Assembly (NCBI RefSeq): GCF_030247185.1
Contig: NC_080572.1
Span: forward strand, 230,455,336-230,519,335
Length of the DNA: 64,000 nt
Direction: 5' to 3'
Source of the DNA: Malaya genurostris
Lineage: Eukaryota > Arthropoda > Insecta > Diptera > Culicidae
Part shown: in pieces, positions 1-11,568 of the stretch
How positions within the stretch are numbered: the stretch's first letter is position 1
Layout of the letters: each line of letters begins with the position of its first letter
Position numbers and translations under genes: made by a program
Notes under the pieces: model-generated
What the model saw: only the letters and a program-made list of their open reading frames with translations
Databases searched by the model: none
Told to the model about the DNA's origin: nothing

Positions 1-930
1 TCTTCCGTCACACAATGGGTAGTGATTTTGAGCTAAAATGATTCTTGATTTATGTAAGTTCAATCATTGGATGATTCGATACGCTTTGATGTTGGTGGAG
101 GAAAATCACATATGATCAAGATAAAACATGACATGATCTACGTTTGAAATCGTTGATCTCCCGCTCTTTTTCAAATGGAGTACAATTGAATAAACTTCAT
201 CAGAATCAGATAAGAGAAATTCTTATGATATCCTATTATCAATGGTAGAAAATCAAACTACTGAAAAAATTGTCAGTGTATAACTTAAGTTAAACCGTTT
301 GAAGGCATCTTTTTCTTTTTTACTCACATTAGGCAAAATTTATTAATTTCACTAATTTACTCGCTCCTCCGTGCACTTTTGCTGATCACAACAGAAATGA
401 TTTCCTGCATCATTCATTTCCGAATTTACAAGAAGAAGCTTTTACATCAACAAATACACGTTTTCCTATAGAATGTAAACGTTTATTGTGGAGATTCTTT
501 CAGGAAATAGGGCAAAGCAGTAATATAATTAGGTATTTCAAAAATGCGCTCTTTGAAAATATTGAACGTCACTTTCCAAAAACCTCCCCCCCCCCCCTTC
601 CCCCTGTCACAAAAGGTCACGTTTTATGAAACACCCCCCTCCCCATTGCGGCATGACGTCTTTTATGGACAGCCCCTAATGGAGTGATTGTGCTGTGGGT
701 GGCATTTCAAATGCAGATGATGAAAACGATTGGAACATCCCGGAACAAAACACCGCATTTCACTGTCAATATTTTCGCAAACAGAACCAACTCTAGATAT
801 TTTCATAAAAGCAACTCCCGGAACGTCATTTGTTTATGTTTTTTCTTCTTCACGTCCCTCTGTTATTCCAAAATAAACTGACAACCGCACTAACACATAG
901 AAAAACGTGATCACCAGGGTATTTTACATC
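1..930. other. Non-coding flank; no gene recognised
   Basis: AT-rich DNA with no open frame that resembles a known family. It contains a poly-C/pyrimidine tract around 586-605 and a second C-rich run near 633-644. These sit in a stretch that looks like part of a dispersed repeat, but no ends can be defined. Confidence 0.5.
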
Positions 931-1470
931 GTGGATGGGCATTACGACTCATTTTAATGAACGGCTCTGAACCGAACGCTCTTTAGTAAGAGCCGGTTCA
1001 ATTGAACGGCTCATTGGCTCTTTCTCAATAAACCTCAAAGAGAAGAAGCGGTTCGAGAGAGTGAGTGTGAAAGCGACGGAAATACATAATTGGAGGTGTA
1101 CATGTTCGAGGGAGTGAGATATTGAAATAAATTAGTTGGAATTCCAAGTGGAAAAAGTTTATGTTCCTTCTTCTACTCCAACAAAATAGTCTTCGAAAAT
1201 TTATTGGAGAATAAATGTTCCTAATTATTCTTGAAAGCTTCATTAGAAAACATCACGTTTGAACAACAACGCAATCTACATGTCGAACTGTCACTAGAAG
1301 GTCACGGTTGTCAAATTTGGGCGGAAGCACGGATGAGCCACGGTTCGTAGCTTGGCTATCGTTTAATGTCGAGAGCCAAGGCTCTTCTTGAGAGTCGCGG
1401 ATCAATTTTGGAGAGTTCATTGCTACGAGTCGGTTCAAATGAACTGCTCGTGAGCGCTCACCCATCACTA
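931..1470. repeat. Possible hAT-type MITE with degenerate inverted ends
   Basis: The left end (GATGGGCATTACGACTC) and the right end read in reverse (GTGATGGGTGAGCGCTC) are related. Both are followed by the same subterminal words, GTTCAnTTGAAC and GAACGGCTC-like, several times. The GTGATGGG-type terminus resembles hAT MITEs. No 8-bp target duplication is visible, so the limits are approximate. No transposase coding remains. Confidence 0.4.
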
Positions 1471-2690
1471 CAATTCATCAGATGGAGGTCGGTACCGAAT
1501 CATATCTGTGAGCTCAGCACGAAGTTTATGTTTCAAATCTATGGCTTGATCAACGCATATGCATCAACTATCGAGAAAAAATCACGATAATGAATTCTAT
1601 GTGCTTCTGGGTAAGACCTACAGAGAGTGCTCAAAACGTTAAGCGAAGATCGTCGGGGTGCATTGGGTGCAGAACAATACCAACGACTACAATTTAAAGT
1701 TGAAGAAAATGATGCCAGGTCATTTTTTCAATGAAAAAAATCATCATTTTGCGAATTTTTTTCCAGAATTATCGATCAACAAGTTAACAAACAACCGCAG
1801 CATAGTTAGAGTAGAAGTTTTTCTAGACCCCAACGTTTCTGTTTGATTTTTTTCAATTTTTTAAATTTTTGGTGGTTGTTCAAAGTGAAAACTACGATTT
1901 TTAACGAAAAAAATCCGCCATTTTGTAGCTATAGAACCTCCACAAAGTAACAAATAACAAAAAGGAAAACGTTGGGGTCTAGCATTTTACAAGTGGAAAG
2001 TGTGTGCAAAATTTGAAAAAAATTGGTGCAGTAGTTTTTGAATGACGATGGACACGGACTTTCAAAACGTGCTTTCAAGGAAAACGCGTTTAATGGTTTT
2101 TGTCTATAAAATCAATGGAAATCATTAATTACTCCAAGGAGCCCGCAGGATTCTTTTATAATTTATCATAACGAAACATTTCAAGAATGTTTTGTCAAGT
2201 TTTGAAGTGAATCGAAGTAGAAATCTTGGGTCTGTGCATCGAGCTCTTGCTTCTTCGTAGAATGAGATAGCCATAGATAAAGGTCCATAACTTCCAGAGT
2301 TTCGTTGCAATAGGCTTGAAAATTTCACAGAAAACTCTTCAAATGTTTTACTATAAGAAACAATAAAGAAAATAATGAATGAGTGTTAGACCCTAAGTTA
2401 AGAGTCCATAGTTATTGAGGAGGACAGGATACTCTTATCAACAACAATGATGAATCTCATAGTAGCCAAAGGAGTTTTTCACTGTGTTTTTGAAAAGGAG
2501 GTTCTATTATCGATAACGGCCTTGGGTGGATGGATATGGCTGTAACCAGAAGAATTTTTCTACCAGCTATTGGATATTAGAACCATTAGAAGGGCAGCTT
2601 CGATCAACTATGGTAACTTATGTCATTTTCGCTTGATGTCAAGTCTAACCCAGTTTCCACCATAACTACTGTGCCAAACCGTTTGTTTGA
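1471..2690. other. Non-coding stretch with a 16-bp inverted repeat
   Basis: No gene is seen. A perfect inverted pair, CTAGACCCCAACGTTT at about 1823-1838 and its complement at 1967-1982, encloses roughly 130 bp of AT-rich DNA. It could be the termini of a small decayed MITE. No target duplication was found. Confidence 0.45.
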
Positions 2691-2695
2691 CGTCA

Positions 2696-2865
2696 GTTTC
2701 GAACCTAATTTCAACGCCATTGAGCTGGAATTCGAGTCAGTTTCGAATCTTCTTCTTATTTCGGGTTTGCTCACACCTCCGTTGCTAAGTGCGAACCCAA
2801 TACAGTTCCGTGAAAAGTGTTTGTTTGGCGCAGCTACCCTGAATCAGTTTCAGTTTGCTCAATTG
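2696..2865 (+). repeat. Dispersed repeat A, copy 1
   Basis: This segment is clearly related to 45949-46117, by eye about 75-80% identical over 165 bp. It lies inside an open frame (2620-3012). The same frame is also open across the second copy, but the encoded peptide matches no family I know. The copies contain a short internal palindrome, AAACCTGA...TCAGGTTT in copy 2, as is common in non-coding mosquito repeats. I therefore call a repeat, not a gene. Confidence 0.55.
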
Positions 2866-3075
2866 ACAAACGAAATTATAGTCCATTCATATTTCAGCAA
2901 ACATGTTGGATTTCTGCTAGATATAGAACCATTTGTTTTGTTTCAACAGCCGATTTTTATTTACGTGTTTGGCGTCATGTTGAGTAAGAAAGGTATGATT
3001 TTCGTTCTCTAATAAATTTTTTTTTCGGTGACCAAACAGTGAAGGAAACCAAAGAAAAATAGAGGGAAATAGTAT

Positions 3076-3600
3076 GGGCAGATTACACCGTAAAATATTG
3101 GTTTCGTGAGTGTTGTTCTGTCCAAAACTCCACTTCCGATGAATTCCGCAGTGGTAGGCCATCCCGATCATCAGATCATAACCGAGTTTTATAAATACTT
3201 TATCCCTTTATGATATTTTCTATAATTTTTTAATATTTTAAGTATTTCTATTAGAATTGATTACGAAAATTGTTTTTGTTATGAACTTGTTATTGCTCGC
3301 AGATCGGGACTCGTTGCGGTGATATCGGACAATGTCAAAACAGTTCATGAAATAGTTTTGGCCGAAAGGAAGTGACGCGAGTTGCCAGATTCAACTAGAC
3401 TTAGTACTGAGCTCATACGTCATATTTCGGATGGGGTATAGCAGATGAGAAAACTATCCTGCTGACACCAAACCAACCAAAAACACGGACGACGCCAGCG
3501 CACTTCGGAAGAGTGTTTGGCTCTGCTGAGTGAAATTCGGTAAAACTTGTGACATCGGTTGGCCACTATTGTTGAAACCTAAATCCACAATTAAACAAGT
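3076..3600 (+). pseudogene. Mariner transposase relic (N-terminal half)
   Basis: Reading on the plus strand, 3079-3180 gives a peptide with YWFRE, then FRSGRPSRSS, the classic linker after the first helix-turn-helix of mariner transposases. At about 3331-3370 another frame gives NVKTVHEIVLAERK, the conserved start of the second helix-turn-helix. The two parts are separated by about 150 bp of AT-rich insertion, and frames change repeatedly. No DDD catalytic residues can be placed. It is an old, dead fragment. Identification rests on these two motifs only. Confidence 0.55.
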
Positions 3601-4317
3601 GCTCCGAAGTGGCCTTGGGAGGCTCAATGATTCGGAATGGTCATGAATAAAAAATACTCAAACTCTTACAAAAGCTGTCAGCTGTCTCTTAACTCAAATA
3701 TGATTAGATAGATGGTAACTCTAGTTGAGACTACGTGCACTTTTTACGAATTTGAGAGGTGTACCACTCAATTTTAAGTTATGTTCAATGAGGGTGATCG
3801 GAATGACCCAGCAATTTTTGTTTTAAATTACTTACACGAATGACACTGTACCCAACTATTTTTTAGCAACGTGTAGTCATGATTGTGAACGGAAATCTAG
3901 TAATAAGAGTTAAAATGATCGTTTTTCCATGACAACACTACTTCACTAAAACATAGAATATGCACGCTGGCAATAAACCCATCGAAAATCGATAATTAAA
4001 ATTTTTCTTATTCTTGATTTTCGTTTCCAACTACCGCATGCCTAATAACACACAAACTACAGATGAATTTAAAGCAGATACAAGCGTGAATGATTTATTT
4101 ATATGAAAAGCGATTTGTTAGGTTTTTTTAGTGTTTGTGTTGGCCAAGTTCACAAGGCTTTATATTTTTTGTTAACAACATCAACCAGAAAACATTAAAT
4201 ACTTTTGCTTTTATCAAAACTATAGTTGTTTTTTTACTAAAACTAATGGTATTTACACACATACATTCAGAAACAAAGGCACACAATGGTTATTAGTTTT
4301 ACAAACACATCGCAATA
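3601..4317 (-). other. 3' flank of the last Glut1 exon; candidate 3' UTR
   Basis: No coding signal. If the Thr-rich read-through end at 4318 is used, this is 3' untranslated sequence. A minus-strand AATAAATAAATC (complement of the plus-strand run at about 4092-4103) is a plausible polyadenylation signal roughly 215 bases downstream of the stop. Confidence 0.35.
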
Positions 4318-4654
4318 TCAAGGGGTAGAAAGTAGCGATAGGCTAATGTTTTGTAGGAAGATAGACCGACACAAAGACACACTGAACGAGACGGCATTTG
4401 AATTACTATCGTGCGCTTGAGAGTGTGACATTATTAGTGGTACAACAACGGGTGGACAGATTGGTGGTTGCATATTACTAGCGGTAGTAGTAGTAGAAGT
4501 AGTGGTAGTAGTAGCAGTGGTGTAATAGTATTGCTCAGATTTGGTCTTACGTGAATCGTGCTGGGTCTTTTCCTCGGAGATCATCAGCGCGGCACGTTCG
4601 ATACCCGAGTTCATACTCTGCGGCTCCAGATTATTTACGCAGTTTAGCATACTC
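4318..4654 (-). CDS. Glut1: Glut1-type glucose transporter, C-terminal tail exon
   Basis: This is the cytoplasmic C-terminal tail of the facilitative glucose transporter. The exon opens after an acceptor (GAATTTCAG, exon base 1 at 4654). Its first G completes the split Arg codon left by exon 30985-30846. It then reads SMLNCVNNLEPQSMNSGIER and AALMISEEKTQHDS, the conserved insect Glut1 tail. After HDS the frame stays open through KTKSEQYYY, a Thr-rich tract encoded by an ACT/ACC trinucleotide run (about 4469-4525), and a non-conserved end, to a stop at 4318. A good donor (C|GTAAGA) lies immediately after HDS, so the part beyond 4551 may be intron in the main transcript and coding only in a read-through form. 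The conserved part is secure; the Thr-rich extension is an inference from the open frame. Confidence 0.85.
4546..4551 (-). promoter_or_regulatory. Internal splice donor in the Glut1 tail exon
   Basis: On the minus strand the sequence reads TCAC|GTAAGACC directly after the codon for the last residue of the conserved EEKTQHDS motif. Use of this donor would give an exon of 104 nt (4654-4551) ending in phase 1. The partner exon was not found in 1-4317, so it would lie beyond the left edge. Confidence 0.55.
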
Positions 4655-7070
4655 CTGAAATTCGCACACTCTACGATTATGTAATAAGTGAATATTATCA
4701 GATTACGGATAGGAGTTGTGGTTTTGGAGTTTGGGATTTTGGTTTATGTTGTTTTTTTTTTTGGTTACTCGTCATCTTTTGCTTTGTTTGAGCTTATTTG
4801 TTTTGGATGTGGTTTTTTTTGTTTGACAGCCATTTGCAGTCTTTTAGCTTTTGTTGGTTTTTGATTCACACACTATCGCTCTCTTAGTTGAACCTTTTTT
4901 TGTACAGCTTTGATATATACAATTGTACACACGATACAGTGCTTTTGTTCTTTTTGTTCATTTGTTTGGTGAGAACACGTAATTGTTTGCAGGTGTGAAA
5001 TAAAAATATTTGTATTTACATTCTACACTACTGCACCGGACCTGGTTTGAGTTAATCTATTCGTAATTCACATTGCTCGAGTTTCGAAATAGAACAATAG
5101 TAGACGCGTGAAATTTGCTTGAGCATGTGAGAATATTTGCATAAGTGTTGAGTTCTGTTCTAGTGTGGTATTGTTTAATCATAGTTTGCCTTGCAATTTG
5201 TACATAATAATTGTGACGTTTATAGTAGATCAAAGTGTGTGTTTATCGGTATTTTACATGAAAAAGGTGTTCAGTGTTTTGACGTGTTCGTGTGTATGTA
5301 TGTGTGTGTAGAGTGGACAGAATTATAATAGGCTGTGCGTGTACGGTGACCATTTATCGTGTTCGGGCGGTGAAAGCACGTGAGAGAAAGTGAGATGTTA
5401 CGAACCTGAGAGCGTTGGGTGAGTTATTTTAAGCGGTGAGCCTTTTTTTTATCGTTTCTATATTTACAGCTACGAGCAGGCTTGGCAAAACGCGTAAGGT
5501 ATAACATTTGCGTGTTGGTTAAGGTTTATAAGCAGCAGTCATGGTACTTTTGTTTGAGTTATTGTATCTACTCAGCAGAGGATTTCAGGAAATGGTCGAT
5601 GCAAAGCTTAGGTAAGGGTGGAAGAAATGAGAGATATTGTTTTCGATAACAGTATAATGTTTTTACAGATTGAAGTGTGATATTGGATAAGGGTCCATGT
5701 CCAGGTTCATTTAGTTGACGTGTAATAATCACGATAACGCTGGGCAGGACAAGATAAAGATAAAAATGACACATGCTTAGTAGTGTTCAGGTTTTTACTC
5801 AGGACATCAGGACATGTTTTGATACAACGGACAAATGAACTGTTCGTGAGAGCGAATCGTTAGGTAACTACATACGACAGTACACCTTTCCGTTAACGCC
5901 AACCAACGCAATTATGGTGGCAGACTTGTACAAATATTGGATAAGTTAGTCTTGTACAAATAAACGTTTTCCGTTCTTCCACTTTTAGGGTTTTCGCTCG
6001 TATTACTATGCGATAGTAAACCGAACGGTAAATTATTTTTAAGAAGTGAAAATAAATTATAATGAGTTGTGTTCTTTCACAACATTTTGGCACGACCTGT
6101 ACCCGGTTATGATGAGGCTTCTGGCTAGGCATAAAATTATGTGTGTGTAGAATTGTGGAAAGTCGAAGTTTGCTGGTAGGTTGGTCTGCTTCTTCGATTT
6201 AGGTGCGGTGCAAATCGAAGACCTGGGAAAGTACTAGCACTTGGTAAACTTTTCTCGCTAGCAGGTGTTTCGGAAATTAGTGCTCCTGGTTCGCGGAAGG
6301 AGCACACCGGTGATGGGTGTGTGAATAAATGAAACCGAATAAACAGAAGAGCTGTAACGTCTTTATTTGACGGTGACTACAATCATATACAGATTTCAAT
6401 GGAAAACTAAAACAATAGGATAATACTAAAATAGAAACTACAAAATAATGAGTGCTTCTTCTCATCGAGTTGTCTGAAAAAGTAACTGGACTTATGGAGG
6501 TGTTGGACGTCTCGGTTATTTTTGTTTGCCGTTGATTGCTGAAATTGACCTTGTACTTGTTCCATGCATGGGGACTGTATCAGTGTCTACTGTGTCTCGG
6601 CTTACGGTATCATCGCTGGAAATTTTGGAAGGATTATAATAGGAAATAAAATATAGGATATATGGTTGTTTGAAACGATAATATGGGTGCACCTAGTTGA
6701 ACGAAATCGTAGGATGATTTGCAGTTATTAGTGAAGAGTTAGTGATCGTTACAGTTTGATCGTCGTTAGATAAGATTGCAGTCGATAAGATCTCTATAAT
6801 TAATCCCTTTCCGTAGCAGATTTTAGCATATTGATTATTTCAGTGAATAGTTTTGACAGTTATTGAGCAACTTTACATAAAATCATTCCAATTGTATTTC
6901 TGTATTCTTTTAAGTTTTTAGGTTGGAACATATGCGGTATATTCGAAGAGTAATTTTATAGTTTTGTCATGAAACAACACGATCAAATGAAATAGTTTTT
7001 ATTACACATATTTAGTTTCCTACGAATATATTTAAATGTTTCCCATAAGCGTAGATAAACACTTAGATAA
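4655..7070 (-). other. Glut1 intron, single-copy-looking stretch
   Basis: The intron between the two last recognised Glut1 exons runs from 30845 down to 4655. This proximal part has no recognisable mobile element or exon. It is T/G-rich on the plus strand, with short TG runs near 5280-5312. Confidence 0.6.
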
Positions 7071-7103
7071 TCGATCGAATCGGATTTTGTCAAACGAATG
7101 TAA

Positions 7104-7178
7104 AAATTTGCATTCTGTAATTCGATCGAGTGATGCTTTTATATGAAAAGCTCGATCGGGCTACAGAATGCCAAATTT
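7104..7178. repeat. Palindromic hairpin sequence
   Basis: GCATTCTGTA at 7110-7119 pairs with TACAGAATGC at 7162-7171. Inside, TCGATCGAG (7122-7130) pairs with CTCGATCGg (7151-7159), around the palindrome GCTTTTATATGAAAAGC. Further TTCGATCGAA words occur on both sides to about 7226. It looks like the core of a small foldback MITE. Confidence 0.5.
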
Positions 7179-7226
7179 CGTATTCGATCGAAACAATCCG
7201 ATTCGAACGAAATACAGAATCGGGGT

Positions 7227-8250
7227 GAATGTTTTGTGAATCGCTAAACCAGCATGATTGAACTCTCTGCAAAGAAGCTCTCCGCTTGCGTGTTGACCAG
7301 TTCTCATCGAGGTTCTTAAGTTGCTTGCCATTTTCAAGCAACCATTTTTGTTAGTTGATAGCTTATTTGTGACTAGTTTGCAACAAACAATTTGAGTGGT
7401 TTTTACTAAAATCTAACCACTCCAAAAACGCAGTTTTGACTAGTACCTTGTGACATATTAGAGAAAATATGTTGTCATTACAAGTTACTAGTATTAAAGA
7501 AATTACAAACTGAATAACTCCTGATGAAATTTGCACATTAAAATCTTATTAAAGAATGTATCAAAAAGCAGTCAGGAACAGTCAAACAGTAATAACGTTA
7601 AAATCGCTTAATTTGATTTTGCGTGTTTTTCCATATGTGTTTTGACATGCCAACACCCGCTTGCATGTGTCTGGCAGATTTCCCAGTCTGCCAGAAGATT
7701 TTTCTGGAATGGTGGCAGTACTCCAGAAATAGTCCAGCAACAATGTAACAACTGTTTCCGGCAGAGAATTTTTCCTAACCGTTATTAACGTTCCCCTTGA
7801 TATTTGGAGATTTGTGCCTTACATGCAGGATTGACTAGTATCAAATAAAGTCGAACAGAAAAAAAGAAGGAAGAGCGATCTTTCAAGACGTGACGTGGCG
7901 AGAGAATTTCTCACAAGCGGGCAACAGCTGTGTTCACTGAAAATCATTTTACCTATTTTTTTTTAGGAGAAATCACTCATTGTTGAGCTCTTCTATAAGC
8001 TACCTAAGATTAGGTCGTTATCCACTCAAATTTTGACTTGATCGTAAAAAATAGGTAGCGTGCTTTGTTATGGCATAACACTACAAGTCCACAGTTTGAA
8101 ACTAGATAAGAAACGGATGATTTTTTTCTGGTATTCTTTGGCAACACTGTTTTTGACAGATTACGCGTGAATCATGTCTTGTGTTTGTATCTAAACTTGT
8201 TCAGTTTGGTCTTTAATTTAATCCCAAATCGACTAACAACGTCTAACATT
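7227..8250. other. Intronic stretch without recognised features
   Basis: No coding family, SINE or terminal repeat was recognised. Confidence 0.5.
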
Positions 8251-8251
8251 T

Positions 8252-8590
8252 GGTGAATGGGAGCTGGCAAAGAGAAAGGGAGCTCTACTTTTTTATCGAA
8301 AAACTGTACTCAACGATATAGTTCATTTCTGGTTGAATAGATAAGTCAATAAGCAAAATTGCCGCATCTGGAGTGAATACCAACCAGAAGCATTGCAAGA
8401 GCTACCAATGCATCCCAAAAAAAGTCACTGTTTGGTGTGGATTATGGGCCGGTGGCATTCGGGCCGTACTTTTGCAAAGGTGACGACGTTACTGTGAATG
8501 GCGAGCGCTATCGTGTGATGATTGACGATTTTTTTCTATCAAAAATGGAAGAATTGGACATGTCTGAAATGTGGCTTCAACAAGACTGAA
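8252..8590 (+). pseudogene. DUF4817/DDE_3 transposase relic, left part
   Basis: This is part of an IS630/Tc1/mariner-superfamily transposase of the insect type with a DUF4817 helix-turn-helix and a DDE_3 catalytic domain. The readable remains are HFWLNR then VNKQNCR (about 8310-8363), then HPKKVTVWCGLWAGGI across 8413-8460. MSEMWLQQD at about 8562-8588 is the second catalytic Asp region. Stops and frameshifts separate these. The DUF4817 start is not recognisable. The frame is cut at QQD by the retroelement at 8591, and the C-terminal remainder resumes at 9318. Confidence 0.75.
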
Positions 8591-9310
8591 TATTCCTGTG
8601 CGTCATCTTCGCTCACGAACATATCGGGTGTACCTCAAGGCAGCAACATGGGTCCACTTCTGTTCTCCCGTTTTTTATTGAAGCTACTTTGCTGATCGGT
8701 AGTGGCTGTAAATTAGTTTACGCCGCCGATTTGCAACTATACCTTGAGGTACGCTCTATTGACGACTGCGTCCGACTTCAAACACATTCCACCGAATATT
8801 GAATCCATTACATTTTGACTAGAAAAGTGACGGACAAACGCTTCAAAGAGTGGATCGTGTTAAAGACCTTGGTGTTTTGTTGGATTCTGAATTCATTTTA
8901 ATATGCATCGTTCTTCATTAATTACAAAAGCGACTCGACATTTGGGTTTCATTGTTAAAATCGGACGTGATTTTAACGATCACGATCGCTATTGTTTGTT
9001 TGGTATGGACACACTGGAACGACGCAGAAAACTTGAACATGCATTTTTTGTTGCAAAAATATTAAACGGCGATATTGATTCGCCGAAGCTTTTATCTAGT
9101 CTCGACTTCCGTGCATCACAACGATCGCTACGTTCTACGACTCTATGAACTGATAACAGGATGCATCAGAACATTTGGAACTGTTGAACATGTTGTCCTA
9201 TTTGATTTCGGCGAACCTACACATAAATTTGCCCAGAAAATGTTACGATCCATAATTGTATAACTTGACTACATTATATTCATTAAGACCTGATTTAAAT
9301 AACCGTGTAA
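8591..9310 (+). pseudogene. CR1-like non-LTR reverse transcriptase relic inserted in a transposase
   Basis: This is a remnant of a LINE pol. SGVPQGSNMGPLLF (8626-8668) is the RT motif B region. It is followed by a damaged ADDLQLYLEV-type catalytic box (8724-8755) and RVKDLGVLLDSEF (8848-8890). A longer open stretch then runs from 8903 (HRSSLITKATRHLGFI, FGMDTLERRRK, then LDFRASQRSLRSTT), ending near LRSIIV at 9257. Frameshifts occur around 8690, 8800, 8890 and 9130. The motif style (GVPQGS, ADDLxLY, VKDLGVLLD) fits the CR1/Jockey side of the LINE tree; CR1 is my best guess. The 3' UTR appears to reach about 9310. Confidence 0.7.
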
Positions 9311-9317
9311 TTTAACG

Positions 9318-9530
9318 CCTTTGGACTATTTCTTGTGAAGCCAAGTTAAAGCCCATGTCTACAAGGATAAACCAGCAACGATTGACGCACAGGAAGCGAA
9401 TATTGAAGTAGTTATTTGTGAAATGTCGACCGATATGATGGATAGAGTGTGCCAAAATTGGACTTTGCGCATGGGCCATCTAAAGCGGAACCGCGGCCAA
9501 CATTTGCATGAAATCATCTTCAAACATTAA
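9318..9530 (+). pseudogene. DUF4817/DDE_3 transposase relic, right part
   Basis: This is the C-terminal continuation of the relic at 8252-8590. It reads PLDYFL at 9318-9335 (the region of the last catalytic acidic residue), then KDKPATIDAQEANIE and RMGHLKRNRGQHLHEIIFKH, stopping at 9530. The last line matches the usual end of this family (RGGHLNDIIFK-type). About 40 codons between QQD and PLDYF are missing, so the LINE insertion was accompanied by loss, or a deletion followed. Confidence 0.75.
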
Positions 9531-11340
9531 ATTATATTGATCGTTCTACCGATTTCATAATGTTTGATTTTTTTTGTTTTTGAAAATCAATACTACCATT
9601 CTACGCATAATTGTCCCATATCCTGTGGGATTTCCTATGCATATGGGACAGTTGGATGTTAAACTGGCAACAAAGATGCTGAACTGGCAGCGCTGCTGAG
9701 TTCCCATATTTACAACTCAGATGTCAAAGTAATTGAACTCTTTCAAGTTGCATTTATAATGTCTACAAATACCTGACAATGAAATAAGTTACATTGTATC
9801 GAAAACAGTTTCTATTAAGACCCGCAGTTTTATCTGAACGGTTGTTACCTTTACGTAGATGCTATTTTTAGTGATGAAACTAACAGCAGCGAAACGGGGA
9901 AGCCAGCTCGTTTAATGAAACCAAAAAACCACCGATTCACCGGGTACGGTTTATATCGTATTTTATTTTATATAAACTGTCTGTTTTGCACATTCGAAAT
10001 CACTTTTAACTTTTTCATAAAATGTGCACGCGACTAGGACCAGGTGGTGATTACGCCTGACAATGCGAATATCATACTGGCAGCTGCCCAACTGAACGAG
10101 GAGAGCTAAGCACAGACTAACAGACATGACAGTATGAGTAAATTTTTATAAAAATAATTTTTCGTGATGCACTAGTTCCACCTATATTGTACTGCGCGAA
10201 CTATTTACTATCGGTATACCCCTTGTGTTATGTAAAAGTTTTTTTACTAGTTGGTTCCCCCTCGTTTGTCAACACCGATCAGCTGCTTGCAGGGATCCCT
10301 GATTTAATCATAATATTTGAAAAGGAATCGTCACAATAAATTATTGGATTACATTGATAATACCCTTTTTTAGTGATGTTGGAAGGTAACCATTTATTTT
10401 TCTCACCGTTGTTCATCTAGACTATTTTTGATTGTGTTGGTAATTTTCACCCGAAATTAAGTGACGGCAGACCGGAAGTAAGTGAATATTTTGTATTGCG
10501 TTGAAGGATGAGAAGTAGGCACAATTCTGTATATAGTTTTGGCAATATGTATCAAATCTGCATCCTGCATGAAATTCGCATGGACGTATACAAATCAATA
10601 CATTAGAGATAATTCTGTATGAATGGCAACTCTGTTGGTAAATGATAAAAAATGAACACAGTCTAGATGACAGACAGGATGTTTTTGATAGGGCAACTTG
10701 GCGCCACCATGCCATATGCGAGTACTGTCCAAACTAAAGGAATATTCGAAATGACCGTTAAAATGATTAAAGAATCTAATTTGAGTGTCCTGTCTGTTAG
10801 TCTGTCGAACATAACATGTACGATGAGTGCGCGGTAGCAGTAAATCGGTGAACAATACTTAATAAACAATCATTATTCAAATAACAATTAAACAGCAAAT
10901 TTGAATAATCGTTAATGAATAAGAATAAGCGCAATGTTCACAATAGTGTTCTGCAAAGAAAGTCAATATAATTACAATATCTTTAGCAGATCTTTAAATA
11001 TATAATACTTTAATACCATTTATTTCCAATTCGGTTTCATTTTAAAATTGAAGAAAAGAAAGAAAATTTGAGGATTTTCTACAATTTTATTCCAACATGC
11101 AGAGCTTCCCCAGCTATAAAAATAAACAATAAACACCGTAAGTGACAACGTTAACGTTTGTTTAATTTCACTCACGGTACACTCCCAACCGGAATGATGT
11201 CAATGCAATCTTTCTTGCGCACAGCCTAGTGGTGAGTGCTGTTATTGTATAAGGTACCGGAACAAATCTACAATGAATCACAATAGCCAATAGAAGAACA
11301 CTAAATACCGTTGTTAGGTCGTTAGGATTTACAAATCGAT
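9531..11340. other. Intronic stretch; short IR, otherwise unassigned
   Basis: An inverted pair TGTCCCATA / TATGGGACA (about 9611-9652) forms a small hairpin. The rest has no recognised gene or repeat. Small overlapping open frames on the minus strand at 10422-10869 have no family features. Confidence 0.45.
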
Positions 11341-11568
11341 TCCTCATCCCCCGTATAGTCCTGATCTAGCCCCCAGTGACAACTGGCTATTCGCTGATCT
11401 AAAAAAAAGCTCACCGGTAAGAAAAACAACTCAAATGAAGAAGCCTATTTTGAGGCAAAAGAGCAAATTCTTCTTCAAGCACGGTATCGAGAAGCAAGAG
11501 AAGTGTTAGAACGATTGCATTGCTCTTGAAGGAGATCACATTGATGAACAAAATCGATTTTTTCTTAG
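11341..11568 (+). pseudogene. Mariner transposase relic (C-terminal end)
   Basis: The plus strand reads PHPPYSPDLAPSDNWLF (from 11341), the signature that carries the third catalytic Asp of DD34D mariners. It is followed by ADLKKKLTGKK. A frame change then gives FFKHGIEKQEK and NDCIALEGDHIDEQ, the standard C-terminus of mariner transposases, with a stop inside. Nothing upstream of the PYSPDLAPSD motif survives. It is a separate fossil from the N-terminal fragment near 3.1-3.6 kb; they could be different families. Confidence 0.75.
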
